From the NCBI RefSeq assembly GCF_900176515.1, contig NZ_FWXV01000003.1, forward strand, positions 806,001 through 870,000: a stretch of DNA of 64,000 bases. Reading direction: 5' to 3'. This stretch comes from Kibdelosporangium aridum. Lineage in GTDB: Bacteria; Actinomycetota; Actinomycetes; Mycobacteriales; Pseudonocardiaceae. The first letter of the stretch is position 1. Every line of letters begins with the position of its first letter. Position numbers and translations under genes: made by a program. The notes beneath the pieces are model-generated. The model had not been told where the DNA came from. It searched no databases and worked only from the letters and a program-made list of their open reading frames with translations. Below, one piece after another: positions 34,189 through 42,736 of the stretch.

Positions 34189-34815
34189 TCAGCCCCTGCT
34201 GGCGAACCCGCCCTCAGCGAGTCTGCGCCGGTCTTCGGCGCTGACGTCGACATTCGGCGGTGAGATCAAGAACACTTTGTTGGTGACCTTGTCCATCGCG
34301 CCGCGCATAGCGAAGGCAAGGCCTGCCGCGAAGTCGACAAGACGCCGGGCGTCCGCGTCGTCCATCTCGGTCAGGTTCATGATCACAGGCGTGCCCTCGC
34401 GGTAGTGCTCGCCAATCGTCCGGGCCTCGATGTAGCTGGTCGGATGCAGTGTGATGATCCGCCCGAGCGGGGTGGCGGCCGGTGCGGACTCCGGCACCGG
34501 GCGCAGCCGCCCGGCCGGCTCACGGTGCGGCTCCACCGCGAGTGCGCCGCGTGTCGGCGGCGTGTCCCCAGCCCATGCCGGCCGGCCCCTGCCCCGGTCG
34601 GCTGGCTGGTAGTCCTGGTCTTCGGCGTCCTCACGGAAGCCGCCGCGACGACGGCGCGGGGCACGCTCCGAATACGCTGAGTAGTCATCTTCGACGTACT
34701 CCGAGCGGTATCCATCGGAGCGGTACGACCCGTAGCGGTCGTCGTCGCCCTCGTAGTCCTCGTCTTCCGCCGGGACCATCCCGAAGTAGGCCTTCAGCTT
34801 CTGCAGAGCACTCAT
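34189..34815 (-). CDS. sepF: Cell division protein SepF
   Basis: The 208-aa protein starts MSALQKLKAYFGMVPAEDED, an amphipathic membrane-targeting helix, then an acidic and Arg/Tyr-rich linker. The SepF core domain lies at about 110-195 (RIITLHPTSYIEARTIGEHY, then NLTEMDDADARRLVDFAAGL). SepF anchors FtsZ to the membrane and replaces FtsA, which is absent from this cluster. About 100 bp without a gene lie between sepF and yggS; a weak inverted repeat (CCGTGA...TCACGG) is near the end of that gap. Confidence 0.95.
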   Translation of the reverse strand: MSALQKLKAYFGMVPAEDEDYEGDDDRYGSYRSDGYRSEYVEDDYSAYSERAPRRRRGGFREDAEDQDYQPADRGRGRPAWAGDTPPTRGALAVEPHREPAGRLRPVPESAPAATPLGRIITLHPTSYIEARTIGEHYREGTPVIMNLTEMDDADARRLVDFAAGLAFAMRGAMDKVTNKVFLISPPNVDVSAEDRRRLAEGGFASRG

Positions 34816-34913
34816 GCCGTTGCCTGCCTTCCCTCCGCGACTCCCCGGCGTGCGGAACAGCTACCCGATCCACTAATACCCAAAACCGACGGGGACCAGG
34901 CCGTGAATCGCAC

Positions 34914-35642
34914 TCACGGTGAGGTTAACGGCCGGTCCCCTAGCAGAGCGGTTCCGACACGCACGCAGGTGGACCCGTGCGCGATGGCGGACTCAAGATC
35001 GGAGCTCATCCCCGCCGACATCTCGGTGATTCCCGGGTGATCGTTACGGGTCTGCTCGAACACCTTTGCCAGCAGGTCAAAGGCATGATCAGGGGGCCAG
35101 CCCAAAGGTGCGACGGCCATCAGCCCGCTGAGATTCAATTCACTCTTCCGGGCTACCCCGTCGGCCAGGGCGGGGAGCTCCTCGACAGGGCATCCGCCAC
35201 GCTGTGCGTCACCGTCCAACGAGACCTGGATGAGGACATCGAGTGGCGAGTTCCGGTCACCCGCTGTCAGCGCCGAGTCCACCGCCCGGGCGAGCGCGTC
35301 GGCCAGTCGCGGCGAGTCCACGGACTGCACGACAGTGGCCCAGCGGACCACCGAACGGGCCTTGTTGCGCTGGAGCCTGCCCACCATGTGCCACCGCACA
35401 TCGACGCCAGGCAGCAGTTCACCGACGGCCTGGGCCTTCGGCCCGGCTTCTTGATCTTTGTTTTCGGCCAACTGGACCAAGCCCAGTTCGGCCAGCAGGA
35501 CGGCGTCCGAAGCCGGGAACCGCTTGGTCACCGGCAGCAACATCACTTCGCTGGGATCCCGGTTGACCTGCGCACATGCCGCAGCGATCCGATCTTGGAC
35601 GGCCTGGATGCTCGCCGCGAGCCGCTCACGCCTGCCGGTCAT
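34914..35642 (-). CDS. yggS: PLP homeostasis protein YggS/YlmE family
   Basis: The 242-aa protein is a single-domain alanine-racemase-fold PLP protein with LLPVTKRFPASDAVLLAELG (PLP Lys near residue 36-40) and VRWHMVGRLQRNKARSVV, plus SAGMSSDLESAIAHGSTCVR near the C-terminus. Family members keep free PLP and amino acid pools balanced and have no strong enzyme activity. ATG at 35642 overlaps the pgeF stop by 4 bp and fixes the start. The pgeF-yggS-sepF order beside ftsZ is standard in actinobacteria. Confidence 0.93.
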   Translation of the reverse strand: MTGRRERLAASIQAVQDRIAAACAQVNRDPSEVMLLPVTKRFPASDAVLLAELGLVQLAENKDQEAGPKAQAVGELLPGVDVRWHMVGRLQRNKARSVVRWATVVQSVDSPRLADALARAVDSALTAGDRNSPLDVLIQVSLDGDAQRGGCPVEELPALADGVARKSELNLSGLMAVAPLGWPPDHAFDLLAKVFEQTRNDHPGITEMSAGMSSDLESAIAHGSTCVRVGTALLGDRPLTSP

Positions 35643-36370
35643 GCCGGATCGACCCAAGTCAGGGCGGCCAATCGCCCAGTGGTCCCTTCTCTGCGGTGAC
35701 TGAACAGTGAACGGTCCTCCACGGTGCACCGCGGGTCGATCCCGATCTTGTTCACCCCGATCGCGGCGAGTTGCTCCCACAGTCCGGCCCGAAGATCCAG
35801 ACCGGACTTGCCGGACCGGGTCCGGCAGGCGCTGCCCGGCAGATGTTTGTCTACATCCGCTTGCATCTCCGGCGGAACTTCGTAGCACTGGCCGCACACG
35901 GACGGGCCGAGCAGAACCTCGATCCGATTCATGCGCGCTCCCGCATCCTTCATCGCCTGCAGCGCTGCCGGCAAGACGCCGACACGAGCGCCCACCCGGC
36001 CCGCGTGGACCGCACCGACGACTCCGGCTTCGGGGTCGGCGAGCAACACCGGAACGCAGTCGGCGACGAGCACCGCGACGGCGATGCCCGGCTGAGTCGT
36101 CACAAGTGCGTCGGTCGCCTCGGCAGGAGTCGTGCGTGGGCCGTCGACAACCGTGACTGTCCGGCCGTGCACCTGTTCCATCCAGACCACGTGGTCCTCG
36201 GGCAGTTTCAGATCACGGGCGAGGCGCCGCCGGTTGGCCGCGACGGCCTCCGGGTCGTCGCCGACGTGAGGGCCGAGGTTGAACGAGTCGTACGGCTTCG
36301 CCGACACGCCACCGGCTCGTGTGGTGACCACCCGCCTGATGCGCAAATCCACTCCCCATAAAAGACTCAT
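35639..36370 (-). CDS. pgeF: Peptidoglycan editing factor PgeF (YfiH family)
   Basis: The 243-aa protein of the multicopper polyphenol oxidoreductase fold removes wrongly placed amino acids from wall precursors (known for E. coli PgeF). Metal-site motifs include LVADCVPVLLAD (Cys) and GAVHAGRVGARVGVL (His). The usual Trp-Arg-Gly after HAG is Arg-Val-Gly here. The third motif includes CGQCYEVP. The ATG at 36370 lies inside the left arm of a 12-bp inverted repeat and has no clear ribosome binding site; GTG seven codons in is an alternative. Located just after ftsZ and overlapping yggS. Confidence 0.93.
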   Translation of the reverse strand: MSLLWGVDLRIRRVVTTRAGGVSAKPYDSFNLGPHVGDDPEAVAANRRRLARDLKLPEDHVVWMEQVHGRTVTVVDGPRTTPAEATDALVTTQPGIAVAVLVADCVPVLLADPEAGVVGAVHAGRVGARVGVLPAALQAMKDAGARMNRIEVLLGPSVCGQCYEVPPEMQADVDKHLPGSACRTRSGKSGLDLRAGLWEQLAAIGVNKIGIDPRCTVEDRSLFSHRREGTTGRLAALTWVDPA

Positions 36371-36411
36371 GAGTGGTCATCAGGGTTGGCACCCCGACAA
36401 CCACTCATGAG
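36366..36411. promoter_or_regulatory. 12-bp inverted repeat between ftsZ stop and pgeF start
   Basis: CTCATGAGTGGT and its exact complement ACCACTCATGAG flank 22 bases, in which GGGT-TGGC-ACCC forms an inner hairpin. The whole ftsZ-pgeF gap is this element. One arm contains the pgeF ATG. It may end most ftsZ transcripts or hide the pgeF start in the long mRNA (both inferred). No U-run follows. Confidence 0.6.
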
Positions 36412-36421
36412 GATATTCAGG

Positions 36422-37738
36422 TCAGCGACGCATGAAGGGTGGGACGTCCACCTCGTCGTCCGGGTCGTCGGTCACCGGGACCGCACGACTGGGCAGGTGC
36501 CCGCGGCCCTCCAAGCCGGTCGCCCGCGGACCGGGCAGGCTCGTCGGACGCTCGACCGGACGCGGCGACGCGTACTGAGTCGGCGCCTGCTGCGGCGTGG
36601 CCGGCGGGGTGTACGTGGTCGTCGGCGGAGTCGGTGGCTGGGGCTGAACCGCCGGTGCCGGTTGCGGCTTCGGTTCCGGCGAGGGCTGCGGTGCCGGCCG
36701 CGCGACCTGACCTGCCTCGGCCGTGGCCGTCGGCGGGTTGGCAGGTGTACGCGAGGCGACCACTTGCGGGTCCAGCTTCTTGTGGGTGGGCGTGCCACCG
36801 TCGAAGCCGGCCGCGATCACCGTCACCCGGACCTCGTCGCCGAGCGAGTCGTCGATCACCGTTCCGAAGATGATGTTGGCTTCCGGGTGTGCCGACTCCT
36901 GCACCAGCGATGCGGCCTCGTTGATCTCGAACAGGCCGAGGTCCGAGCCACCCGCGATCGCCAGCAGCACGCCGTGTGCGCCGTCCATCGAGGCTTCCAG
37001 CAGCGGCGAGTTGATCGCCTTCTGTGCCGCCTGAATCGCCCGGCCCTCACCGCGCGCCGAGCCGATACCCATCAACGCCGAGCCCGCGCCGGACATCACG
37101 CTCTTGACGTCGGCGAAGTCCAGGTTGATCAGACCGGGGGTGGTGATCAGGTCGGTGATGCCCTGGACACCGGACAGCAGCACCTCGTCCGCCGAGCGGA
37201 ACGCGTCCATCAGGCTCACGCCGACGTCGCCGAGCTGCAGCAGCCGGTCGTTCGGGATCACGATCAGGGTGTCGCACTCGTTGCGCAGCTCGGTGATGCC
37301 CTCTTCGGCCTGCCGCGCGCGGCGCTTGCCCTCGAAGGAGAACGGCCGCGTGACGACACCGATCGTCAGCGCGCCGAGCTTGCGCGCGACCGACGCGACG
37401 ACAGGCGCGCCACCGGTTCCGGTACCACCGCCTTCGCCCGCGGTCACGAACACCATGTCGGCGCCCTTGAGGACTTCCTCGATCTCCTCGCGGTGGTCCT
37501 CGGCGGCCTTGTGGCCGACCTCAGGATTGGCACCGGCACCGAGGCCACGGGTCAGTTCGCGGCCGATGTCGAGCTTGACGTCGGCGTCCGACATCAACAG
37601 GGCCTGCGCGTCGGTGTTCACCGCGATGAACTCGACGCCCTTCAGGCCGACCTCGATCATCCGGTTGACCGCGTTGACCCCGCCGCCGCCGATACCGACG
37701 ACCTTGATCACCGCCAAGTAGTTGTGCGGGGGCGTCAT
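36422..37738 (-). CDS. ftsZ: Cell division GTPase FtsZ
   Basis: This 438-aa tubulin homologue forms the division ring. The N-terminal KVVGIGGGGVNAVNRMI binds nucleotide, and the tubulin signature is AGEGGGTGTGGAPVVAS (about residue 103). NLDFADVKSVMSGAGSALMG includes the T7 loop region. After about residue 320 comes a long Pro/Gln/Thr-rich linker of about 95 residues, then the conserved tail DDPDDEVDVPPFMRR that binds SepF and FtsW. A GGAGGAAGG sequence 8 bases before the ATG is a strong site. The 247-bp gap to ftsQ should hold its own promoters; GGTTGAGGTTGAGG on the minus strand near 37817 is a notable direct repeat there. Confidence 0.98.
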   Translation of the reverse strand: MTPPHNYLAVIKVVGIGGGGVNAVNRMIEVGLKGVEFIAVNTDAQALLMSDADVKLDIGRELTRGLGAGANPEVGHKAAEDHREEIEEVLKGADMVFVTAGEGGGTGTGGAPVVASVARKLGALTIGVVTRPFSFEGKRRARQAEEGITELRNECDTLIVIPNDRLLQLGDVGVSLMDAFRSADEVLLSGVQGITDLITTPGLINLDFADVKSVMSGAGSALMGIGSARGEGRAIQAAQKAINSPLLEASMDGAHGVLLAIAGGSDLGLFEINEAASLVQESAHPEANIIFGTVIDDSLGDEVRVTVIAAGFDGGTPTHKKLDPQVVASRTPANPPTATAEAGQVARPAPQPSPEPKPQPAPAVQPQPPTPPTTTYTPPATPQQAPTQYASPRPVERPTSLPGPRATGLEGRGHLPSRAVPVTDDPDDEVDVPPFMRR

Positions 37739-37985
37739 CGGTTCCGCCTTCCTCCAGTCATAGGTTCACACGTGGTTCACGCCGTTTTGCGTCCGGCGGC
37801 CACGCAAACCCTCAACCTCAACCAGAGATTCAGAGTCATGTCAACCCCGTACGTCCTCAACCGTGGACGGTAAAGACGGATCGTGCTCGGGTCCAGCAGC
37901 CACGCCGTGTGTGACGCATGCGATCACCCGGCAGCACCAAAAATACCGGGATTTCCATGGATCCGCTGTCGCCGGATCTCACTAG

Positions 37986-38753
37986 TCAAGACACCGTCGG
38001 TAAATCCGGGGCAGCTACGTCGTACACCTTGCCCGGCCGGGTCAGCAAGGCCGCCAGCACCATCGCCTTGCGCTCGGAATCCTCCGCGTTGCCCCACTTC
38101 ACCAATTGGCCCGTGGTGAGGCGCAGCTGCACGTCGCCCGGGGTCTTGGCGGCCAGCGTGACCACCCGTTCCTTGAGCTGTGGCGGAATCCTGCCGAGTA
38201 CGTCGACGACCGCACGGGTCACCGGGTCACCGGTGCCCAGTGTGGCGACCTCGATCGACGGAAGTCCAGCCGGCGCTTGGGGGACGACAGCGTAGTCGGC
38301 TCCGGTCGCGTCGACCATGTGCGCGCCGTCGGCGAGCTTGGCGTACGCCACCGGAGTCCGTTCGGTGATGATGATCTCCACGGTACTCGGCCACGACCGC
38401 TCGACACTGACCTTCGCCACGCGTGGCAAAGTGGCGACCCGGTCAGCGATCTGGTCGGTGTCCAACCGGACCAAGGGTTTGCCCATCTCCACGGCGGCGA
38501 CGGTGCGCACTTCATCCGGTGTCAGGCCTTGCGTGCCCTGCACGTCGACCGACCGCACGCCGAGCACCGGGGTGAACAAGATCACGTAGAGCACGCCGAC
38601 GACGCCGAGCAACACCAGAACGACCATCCACCGGCGCATCAACGCCCGGCGGCGGGTCGGCCGCAGCAGTTCCCGCTTCTCCCTGCGCTCGCGAGCCGCC
38701 GCGCCCGCACTGCTGGCGGGGCGGCGGCTCTCGGGACGCGTGGGGGTCGTCAT
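37986..38753 (-). CDS. ftsQ: Cell division protein FtsQ
   Basis: The 255-aa bitopic membrane protein has a basic N-terminus, one membrane helix (about 40-62: WMVVLVLLGVVGVLYVILFT), a POTRA domain (VRSVDVQGTQGLTPDEV, about 70-140) and the FtsQ beta domain (YAVVPQAPAGLPSIE onward). It links early and late divisome proteins. ATG start overlaps the murC stop by 4 bp (ATGA). It is the last gene before the ftsZ promoter region, as in other actinobacteria. Confidence 0.95.
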   Translation of the reverse strand: MTTPTRPESRRPASSAGAAARERREKRELLRPTRRRALMRRWMVVLVLLGVVGVLYVILFTPVLGVRSVDVQGTQGLTPDEVRTVAAVEMGKPLVRLDTDQIADRVATLPRVAKVSVERSWPSTVEIIITERTPVAYAKLADGAHMVDATGADYAVVPQAPAGLPSIEVATLGTGDPVTRAVVDVLGRIPPQLKERVVTLAAKTPGDVQLRLTTGQLVKWGNAEDSERKAMVLAALLTRPGKVYDVAAPDLPTVS

Positions 38754-40162
38754 TGCCGGTCCAGTGCGGCAATCAGTTCAGGGCCGAGCGAGGTGACGTC
38801 ACCGGCACCCATGGTCAGCACCAGATCCCCGTCCTTGGCCAAGGAGGCGACCAGTCCGGGCACCTTGTCGAACGCGGGCTCGTAGTGCACCTGCTCCTTG
38901 GGCAGCGGAACAGCGTCGGAGATCAGCGCGCCGCTGACGCCGGGCTCCGGGGCTTCCCGCGCGCCGAACACGTCCAGCACCACCACTTCGTCGGCCAGCG
39001 CGAGCGCCTCGCCGAACTCCTTGGCGAACATCCGGGTCCGCGAGTAGAGGTGCGGCTGGAACACGACAAGCACCCGTCCATCCGCGGCCGCCGGGCGCAC
39101 GGCTCGCAGCTGTGCGGCGACCTCCGTCGGGTGGTGGGCGTAGTCGTCGTAGACGCGAACACCGCGGGAACGGCCCTTGAACTCGAACCGCCTGCGCACG
39201 CCACCGAAAGCGGCGATGCCGCCCAACAAGCCCTCAAGCTCTGCGCCGAGTTCGAGCCCGGCAAGCAAGGCGGCAAGCCCGTTGAGGGCCATGTGCTCGC
39301 CCGGGACCGCGACCCCAACCTCAATCTCCCTGCCCTCCAAGGAGATCACCGCGCGACCCGCGCCGTCGACCGGGTCGTACGACAGCAACTTGGCTGAGTC
39401 ATCGCCGTCCGCGTTGCGGCCGTAGCGCCGTACGCGCAGGCCACGCGCTTGCGCCCGCTCCGCGAGCGCGACCGCGCCAGGGTCGTCCGCACACACGATG
39501 AGCACGCCGTCCGGGTTCAGTCGGTCCACAAAGGACTCGAAGACCGCCGCGTACGCCTCCGGAGTGCCGTGGTGGTCAAGGTGATCGGCCTCGACGTTGG
39601 TCACGACCGCGACCGTCGGCGAGAACACCAGGAACGAGCCGTCGCTCTCGTCCGCCTCAGCGACGAAGATCCCACCGGAGCCCTGGTGCGCGTTCGCGCC
39701 GGACTCGTTGAGGTCGCCACCGATCGCGAACGACGGGTCGAGCCTGCAGTGTTGCAACGCGACAGTCAGCATCGACGTGGTCGACGTTTTGCCGTGCGTA
39801 CCGGCGATGCACGCGACCCGGTGGCCGACCATCAGGCCTGCCAACGCCTCCGAGCGGTGCAGCACGGTGATGCCCCGCCGCCGTGCCTCGACCAGCTCGG
39901 GGTTGTCCTCTTTGATCGCCGTGGAGACGACGACCGCGGTTGGCCCGTCCGGCAACAGGTCGAGGTTCTCGGCGGCTTGGCCGACCGCGATCTTCGCGCC
40001 CTGTGCGCGCAGTGCGAGGAAAGTCCGCGAGTCCTTGGCGTCCGAACCGGACACTTGCAGGCCACGGGCGAGCAGGATCCGCGCGATACCGCTCATCCCG
40101 GCGCCACCGACGCCGACCAGATGCGCCCGCTCCAGCACGGCGGGGGTGGTGATGGTGTTCAC
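38750..40162 (-). CDS. murC: UDP-N-acetylmuramate-L-alanine ligase
   Basis: The 470-aa Mur ligase adds L-Ala to UDP-MurNAc. It has the Rossmann-type start AHLVGVGGAGMSGIARILLA, ATP loop CIAGTHGKTSTTSML (about residue 122), NVEADHLDHHGT, and C-terminal YDDYAHHPTEVAAQLRAVR. GTG at 40162 overlaps murG by 4 bp (GTGA), which fixes the start. Longer upstream readings fall inside murG. Confidence 0.96.
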   Translation of the reverse strand: MNTITTPAVLERAHLVGVGGAGMSGIARILLARGLQVSGSDAKDSRTFLALRAQGAKIAVGQAAENLDLLPDGPTAVVVSTAIKEDNPELVEARRRGITVLHRSEALAGLMVGHRVACIAGTHGKTSTTSMLTVALQHCRLDPSFAIGGDLNESGANAHQGSGGIFVAEADESDGSFLVFSPTVAVVTNVEADHLDHHGTPEAYAAVFESFVDRLNPDGVLIVCADDPGAVALAERAQARGLRVRRYGRNADGDDSAKLLSYDPVDGAGRAVISLEGREIEVGVAVPGEHMALNGLAALLAGLELGAELEGLLGGIAAFGGVRRRFEFKGRSRGVRVYDDYAHHPTEVAAQLRAVRPAAADGRVLVVFQPHLYSRTRMFAKEFGEALALADEVVVLDVFGAREAPEPGVSGALISDAVPLPKEQVHYEPAFDKVPGLVASLAKDGDLVLTMGAGDVTSLGPELIAALDRQ

Positions 40163-41247
40163 TTGCGCACCACGTCCAGCACCATCTTGGCCAGCACGTC
40201 CGCGGCCGAGCCGTGCCCGGTGCTCTGTGCGGCGGTCCCCATCGCGGAGAGCCTGCGTGGGTTGGTCAGCAACGGCAGCAGGACCTCCCTGAGCTTGTCC
40301 GGGCTCAGTTCGTTGTCCGGGATCATGATCGCGCCACCCGCGGTCACCTGGGGCCGGCAGTTGAACGCCTGCTCCCCGTTGCCGATGGGCAGCGGCACGT
40401 ACACCGCGGGCAGTCCGACAGCTGAAACCTCGGCAACGGTCATCGCACCGGAACGGCACAACACCGCGTCGGCCGCCGCGTAGGCGAGGTCCATGCGCTC
40501 CAGGTACGGCACAGGAACGTACGGCGGTGCGCCCGGGATCTGCTGGACCGCCAACGTGTTCTTCGCGCCGTGCGCGTGCAACACGCCGATCCCGGCCCTG
40601 GCGAACTCGCTCGCCAGCGGCGCCACCGCGTTGTTGATCGACGCCGCGCCCTGCGAACCACCGAACACCAGCAGCGTCGGCGCGTGCGGGTGCAGCCGGA
40701 AGAACCGGCGCGCCTCGTCACGCAAAGCCTGGCGGTCCAGATCGGTGATCGACTGCCGCAACGGGATCCCGATCACCTCGGCGTTCGGCAGGCCCGAGTC
40801 CGGCACGGCGGCGGCGACCCTTGCCGCGTACCGGGCGCCGACTTTGTTCGCCATTCCGGTGCGGGCGTTCGCCTCGTGCACCACGATCGGCAGACGGCCA
40901 CGCGCGGCCAAGTACGCGGGCAACGACACGTACCCGCCGAAGCCCACCACGACGTCCGCGCCGACCCGGTCGAGCACCGCACGGGTCTGCTTGATCGCCC
41001 GGCGCACGTTCAGCGGCAGCTTCAGCAGGTCCATCGTGGGCTTACGCGGCATCGGCACCGGCGGGATCATCTCCAGCTGGTAGCCGCGGGCCGGCACGAT
41101 CTTGCCCTCGAGGCCGCGGGGCGTGCCCAGCGCGACGACCCGGGCATCCGGCCGGGCACGCCTCACCGCGTCGGCCAACGCGAGTGCCGGTTCGATGTGC
41201 CCGGCCGTGCCCCCACCGGCCACCACGACACACGGTCCCTGGTTAAT
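40159..41247 (-). CDS. murG: UDP-GlcNAc transferase MurG, possible ATT start
   Basis: This GT-B glycosyltransferase converts lipid I to lipid II at the inner membrane face. VVVAGGGTAGHIEPALALAD is the donor-domain G-loop, VVGFGGYVSLPAYLAARGRL lies in the N-domain, and LLVFGGSQGAASINNAVAPL plus CRSGAMTVAEVSAVGLPAVY form the C-domain. No ATG, GTG or TTG lies at the expected position; AAGGAGG (inside the end of ftsW) is followed after five bases by ATT, giving (M)NQGPCVVVAGGG and 362 aa. GTG at 41226 would cut into strand one, and GTG at 41268 lacks a ribosome binding site. The ATT overlaps the ftsW stop TAA. Confidence 0.93.
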   Translation of the reverse strand: MNQGPCVVVAGGGTAGHIEPALALADAVRRARPDARVVALGTPRGLEGKIVPARGYQLEMIPPVPMPRKPTMDLLKLPLNVRRAIKQTRAVLDRVGADVVVGFGGYVSLPAYLAARGRLPIVVHEANARTGMANKVGARYAARVAAAVPDSGLPNAEVIGIPLRQSITDLDRQALRDEARRFFRLHPHAPTLLVFGGSQGAASINNAVAPLASEFARAGIGVLHAHGAKNTLAVQQIPGAPPYVPVPYLERMDLAYAAADAVLCRSGAMTVAEVSAVGLPAVYVPLPIGNGEQAFNCRPQVTAGGAIMIPDNELSPDKLREVLLPLLTNPRRLSAMGTAAQSTGHGSAADVLAKMVLDVVRK

Positions 41248-42721
41248 GACGTCCTCCTTCGTCCGCACGGGGATGGCCAGCGCGGCCGCGTGCCGAACGC
41301 CTGTGTTCCCGACGGTGTTCCGGAACCGGAACGCTGCGACGAGTCCTGCGGCGCTCGTGCAGCTGGCGCTCCGCCGTGCCTGCCCGCCGGGAAGCCGGTT
41401 CACGGCGTCCGGCCGCTCGTGGCGGCGTGGACGGCCGCGCCGGCTTGCGCTTCTGCGGCGGGTTGTACACGTCGGGGGCGGGCAGCTTCATGAGCCGGCC
41501 GAACCGACCTGGTCCCTGCGAGCGTAGTGCGGCCACGGATTCGGGTTCATGGCGAGCACAGTTAGCGAGGATCCCGAACACGAACATGGTCACCACGATC
41601 GAGCTGCCACCGGCGGAAATCATCGGCAACGTGATCCCGGTGACGGGCAGCAGGCCCACCACGTAGGCGATGTTGATCGCGGCCTGGCCGACCAGCCACA
41701 CCGTCAGCGTGGCGGCCACCATCCGGATCCACGGGTCGATGTTGCGGGCGGCGATCCGCAGGCCGACCACGGCGAGCATGGCGAAGAGCCCCAGCACCAA
41801 CGCGCAGCCCAAGAACCCCAGCTCCTCGCCGATCAGCGCGAAGATGAAGTCGTTATGCACGTTGGGCAAGTACTCCCATTTCGACTGGCCCTGCCCGAGG
41901 CCCTTGCCGAACAGCCCGCCGTCGGCGAGCGCGTACTTGGCCTGCAGCGCCTGGTGTCCCTTGCCGGTCGGGTCGGCATCCGGGTTGAGGAACGTCAGCA
42001 CGCGGTCGAGCCGGTATGCCTCGTTGAGCGACAGCACCACGACACCGGCGACACCGCCGATCGTGGCGGCGCCGAACAGGCGCATCGGGGCGCCGGCGAA
42101 CCACAGCAACGCGAACAGAACGACGATCAACGTGACCGTGCCGCCGAGGTCGGGCTGCATCATGACCAGCGCGAACATCAGCAACGCCACGGGCACCAGC
42201 GGCACGAGCAGATGCCGGTACTGGTGCAGCAACGCCTTCTTCTGCACCATCACGTGCGCGCCCCACAGCACCAGCGCGAGCTTGGCGACCTCGATGGGCT
42301 GGAACGAGACCGGGCCGACCACGAACCAGCTGGTCGTGCCGTTGATCGTCTTGCCGACCAGCAGAACGAGCACCAGCAGGCCGAAGCACACCGCCAGTGC
42401 GGGCGCGGCGAACTGCCGCATCAGCCGCAGCGGCATCCGGACCGCGATCCAGAACGCGACCGCGCCGATCACCACGAACAGCAGCTGCTTTTTGAAGACC
42501 GTGTAGACCGAAGACGAACCGGAGTCCAGCGAGACGACCGAGCTCGCGGACAACACCATCACCAGGCCGAGCACGGTCAGCAGACCGAACACCGCGAGCA
42601 CCAGGTGGAAGCTGGCCAGCGGACGGCCGAGCCACGCCGTCAGCAGGGTGAACAGGCTGGTGCGCTTGCGGCGGTCGGCTCTGGCGCGCTTACGGTCCTC
42701 CGGTGTGAGGGTGGCTGTCAT
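41243..42721 (-). CDS. ftsW: Septal peptidoglycan polymerase FtsW (SEDS)
   Basis: The 492-aa SEDS glycosyltransferase has about ten membrane helices between residues 35 and 400 and polymerises lipid II with FtsI. Typical segments are FGLLTVLGLVMVLSASSVVS, KLALVLWGAHVMVQKKALLH and GLLPVTGITLPMISAGGSSI. The C-terminal 90 residues are a basic Arg/Pro/Ala-rich cytosolic tail, long as in mycobacterial FtsW. Its last codons contain the murG ribosome binding site. It follows murD by 15 bp. Confidence 0.96.
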   Translation of the reverse strand: MTATLTPEDRKRARADRRKRTSLFTLLTAWLGRPLASFHLVLAVFGLLTVLGLVMVLSASSVVSLDSGSSSVYTVFKKQLLFVVIGAVAFWIAVRMPLRLMRQFAAPALAVCFGLLVLVLLVGKTINGTTSWFVVGPVSFQPIEVAKLALVLWGAHVMVQKKALLHQYRHLLVPLVPVALLMFALVMMQPDLGGTVTLIVVLFALLWFAGAPMRLFGAATIGGVAGVVVLSLNEAYRLDRVLTFLNPDADPTGKGHQALQAKYALADGGLFGKGLGQGQSKWEYLPNVHNDFIFALIGEELGFLGCALVLGLFAMLAVVGLRIAARNIDPWIRMVAATLTVWLVGQAAINIAYVVGLLPVTGITLPMISAGGSSIVVTMFVFGILANCARHEPESVAALRSQGPGRFGRLMKLPAPDVYNPPQKRKPARPSTPPRAAGRREPASRRAGTAERQLHERRRTRRSVPVPEHRREHRRSARGRAGHPRADEGGRH

Positions 42722-42736
42722 GACAATGCCTCCCCG

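Noticed and set aside
34901..34921. CCGTGA...TCACGG as a terminator after sepF upstream region
   Set aside because: Only six pairs, no T-run, and it lies just before the yggS end; too weak to call.
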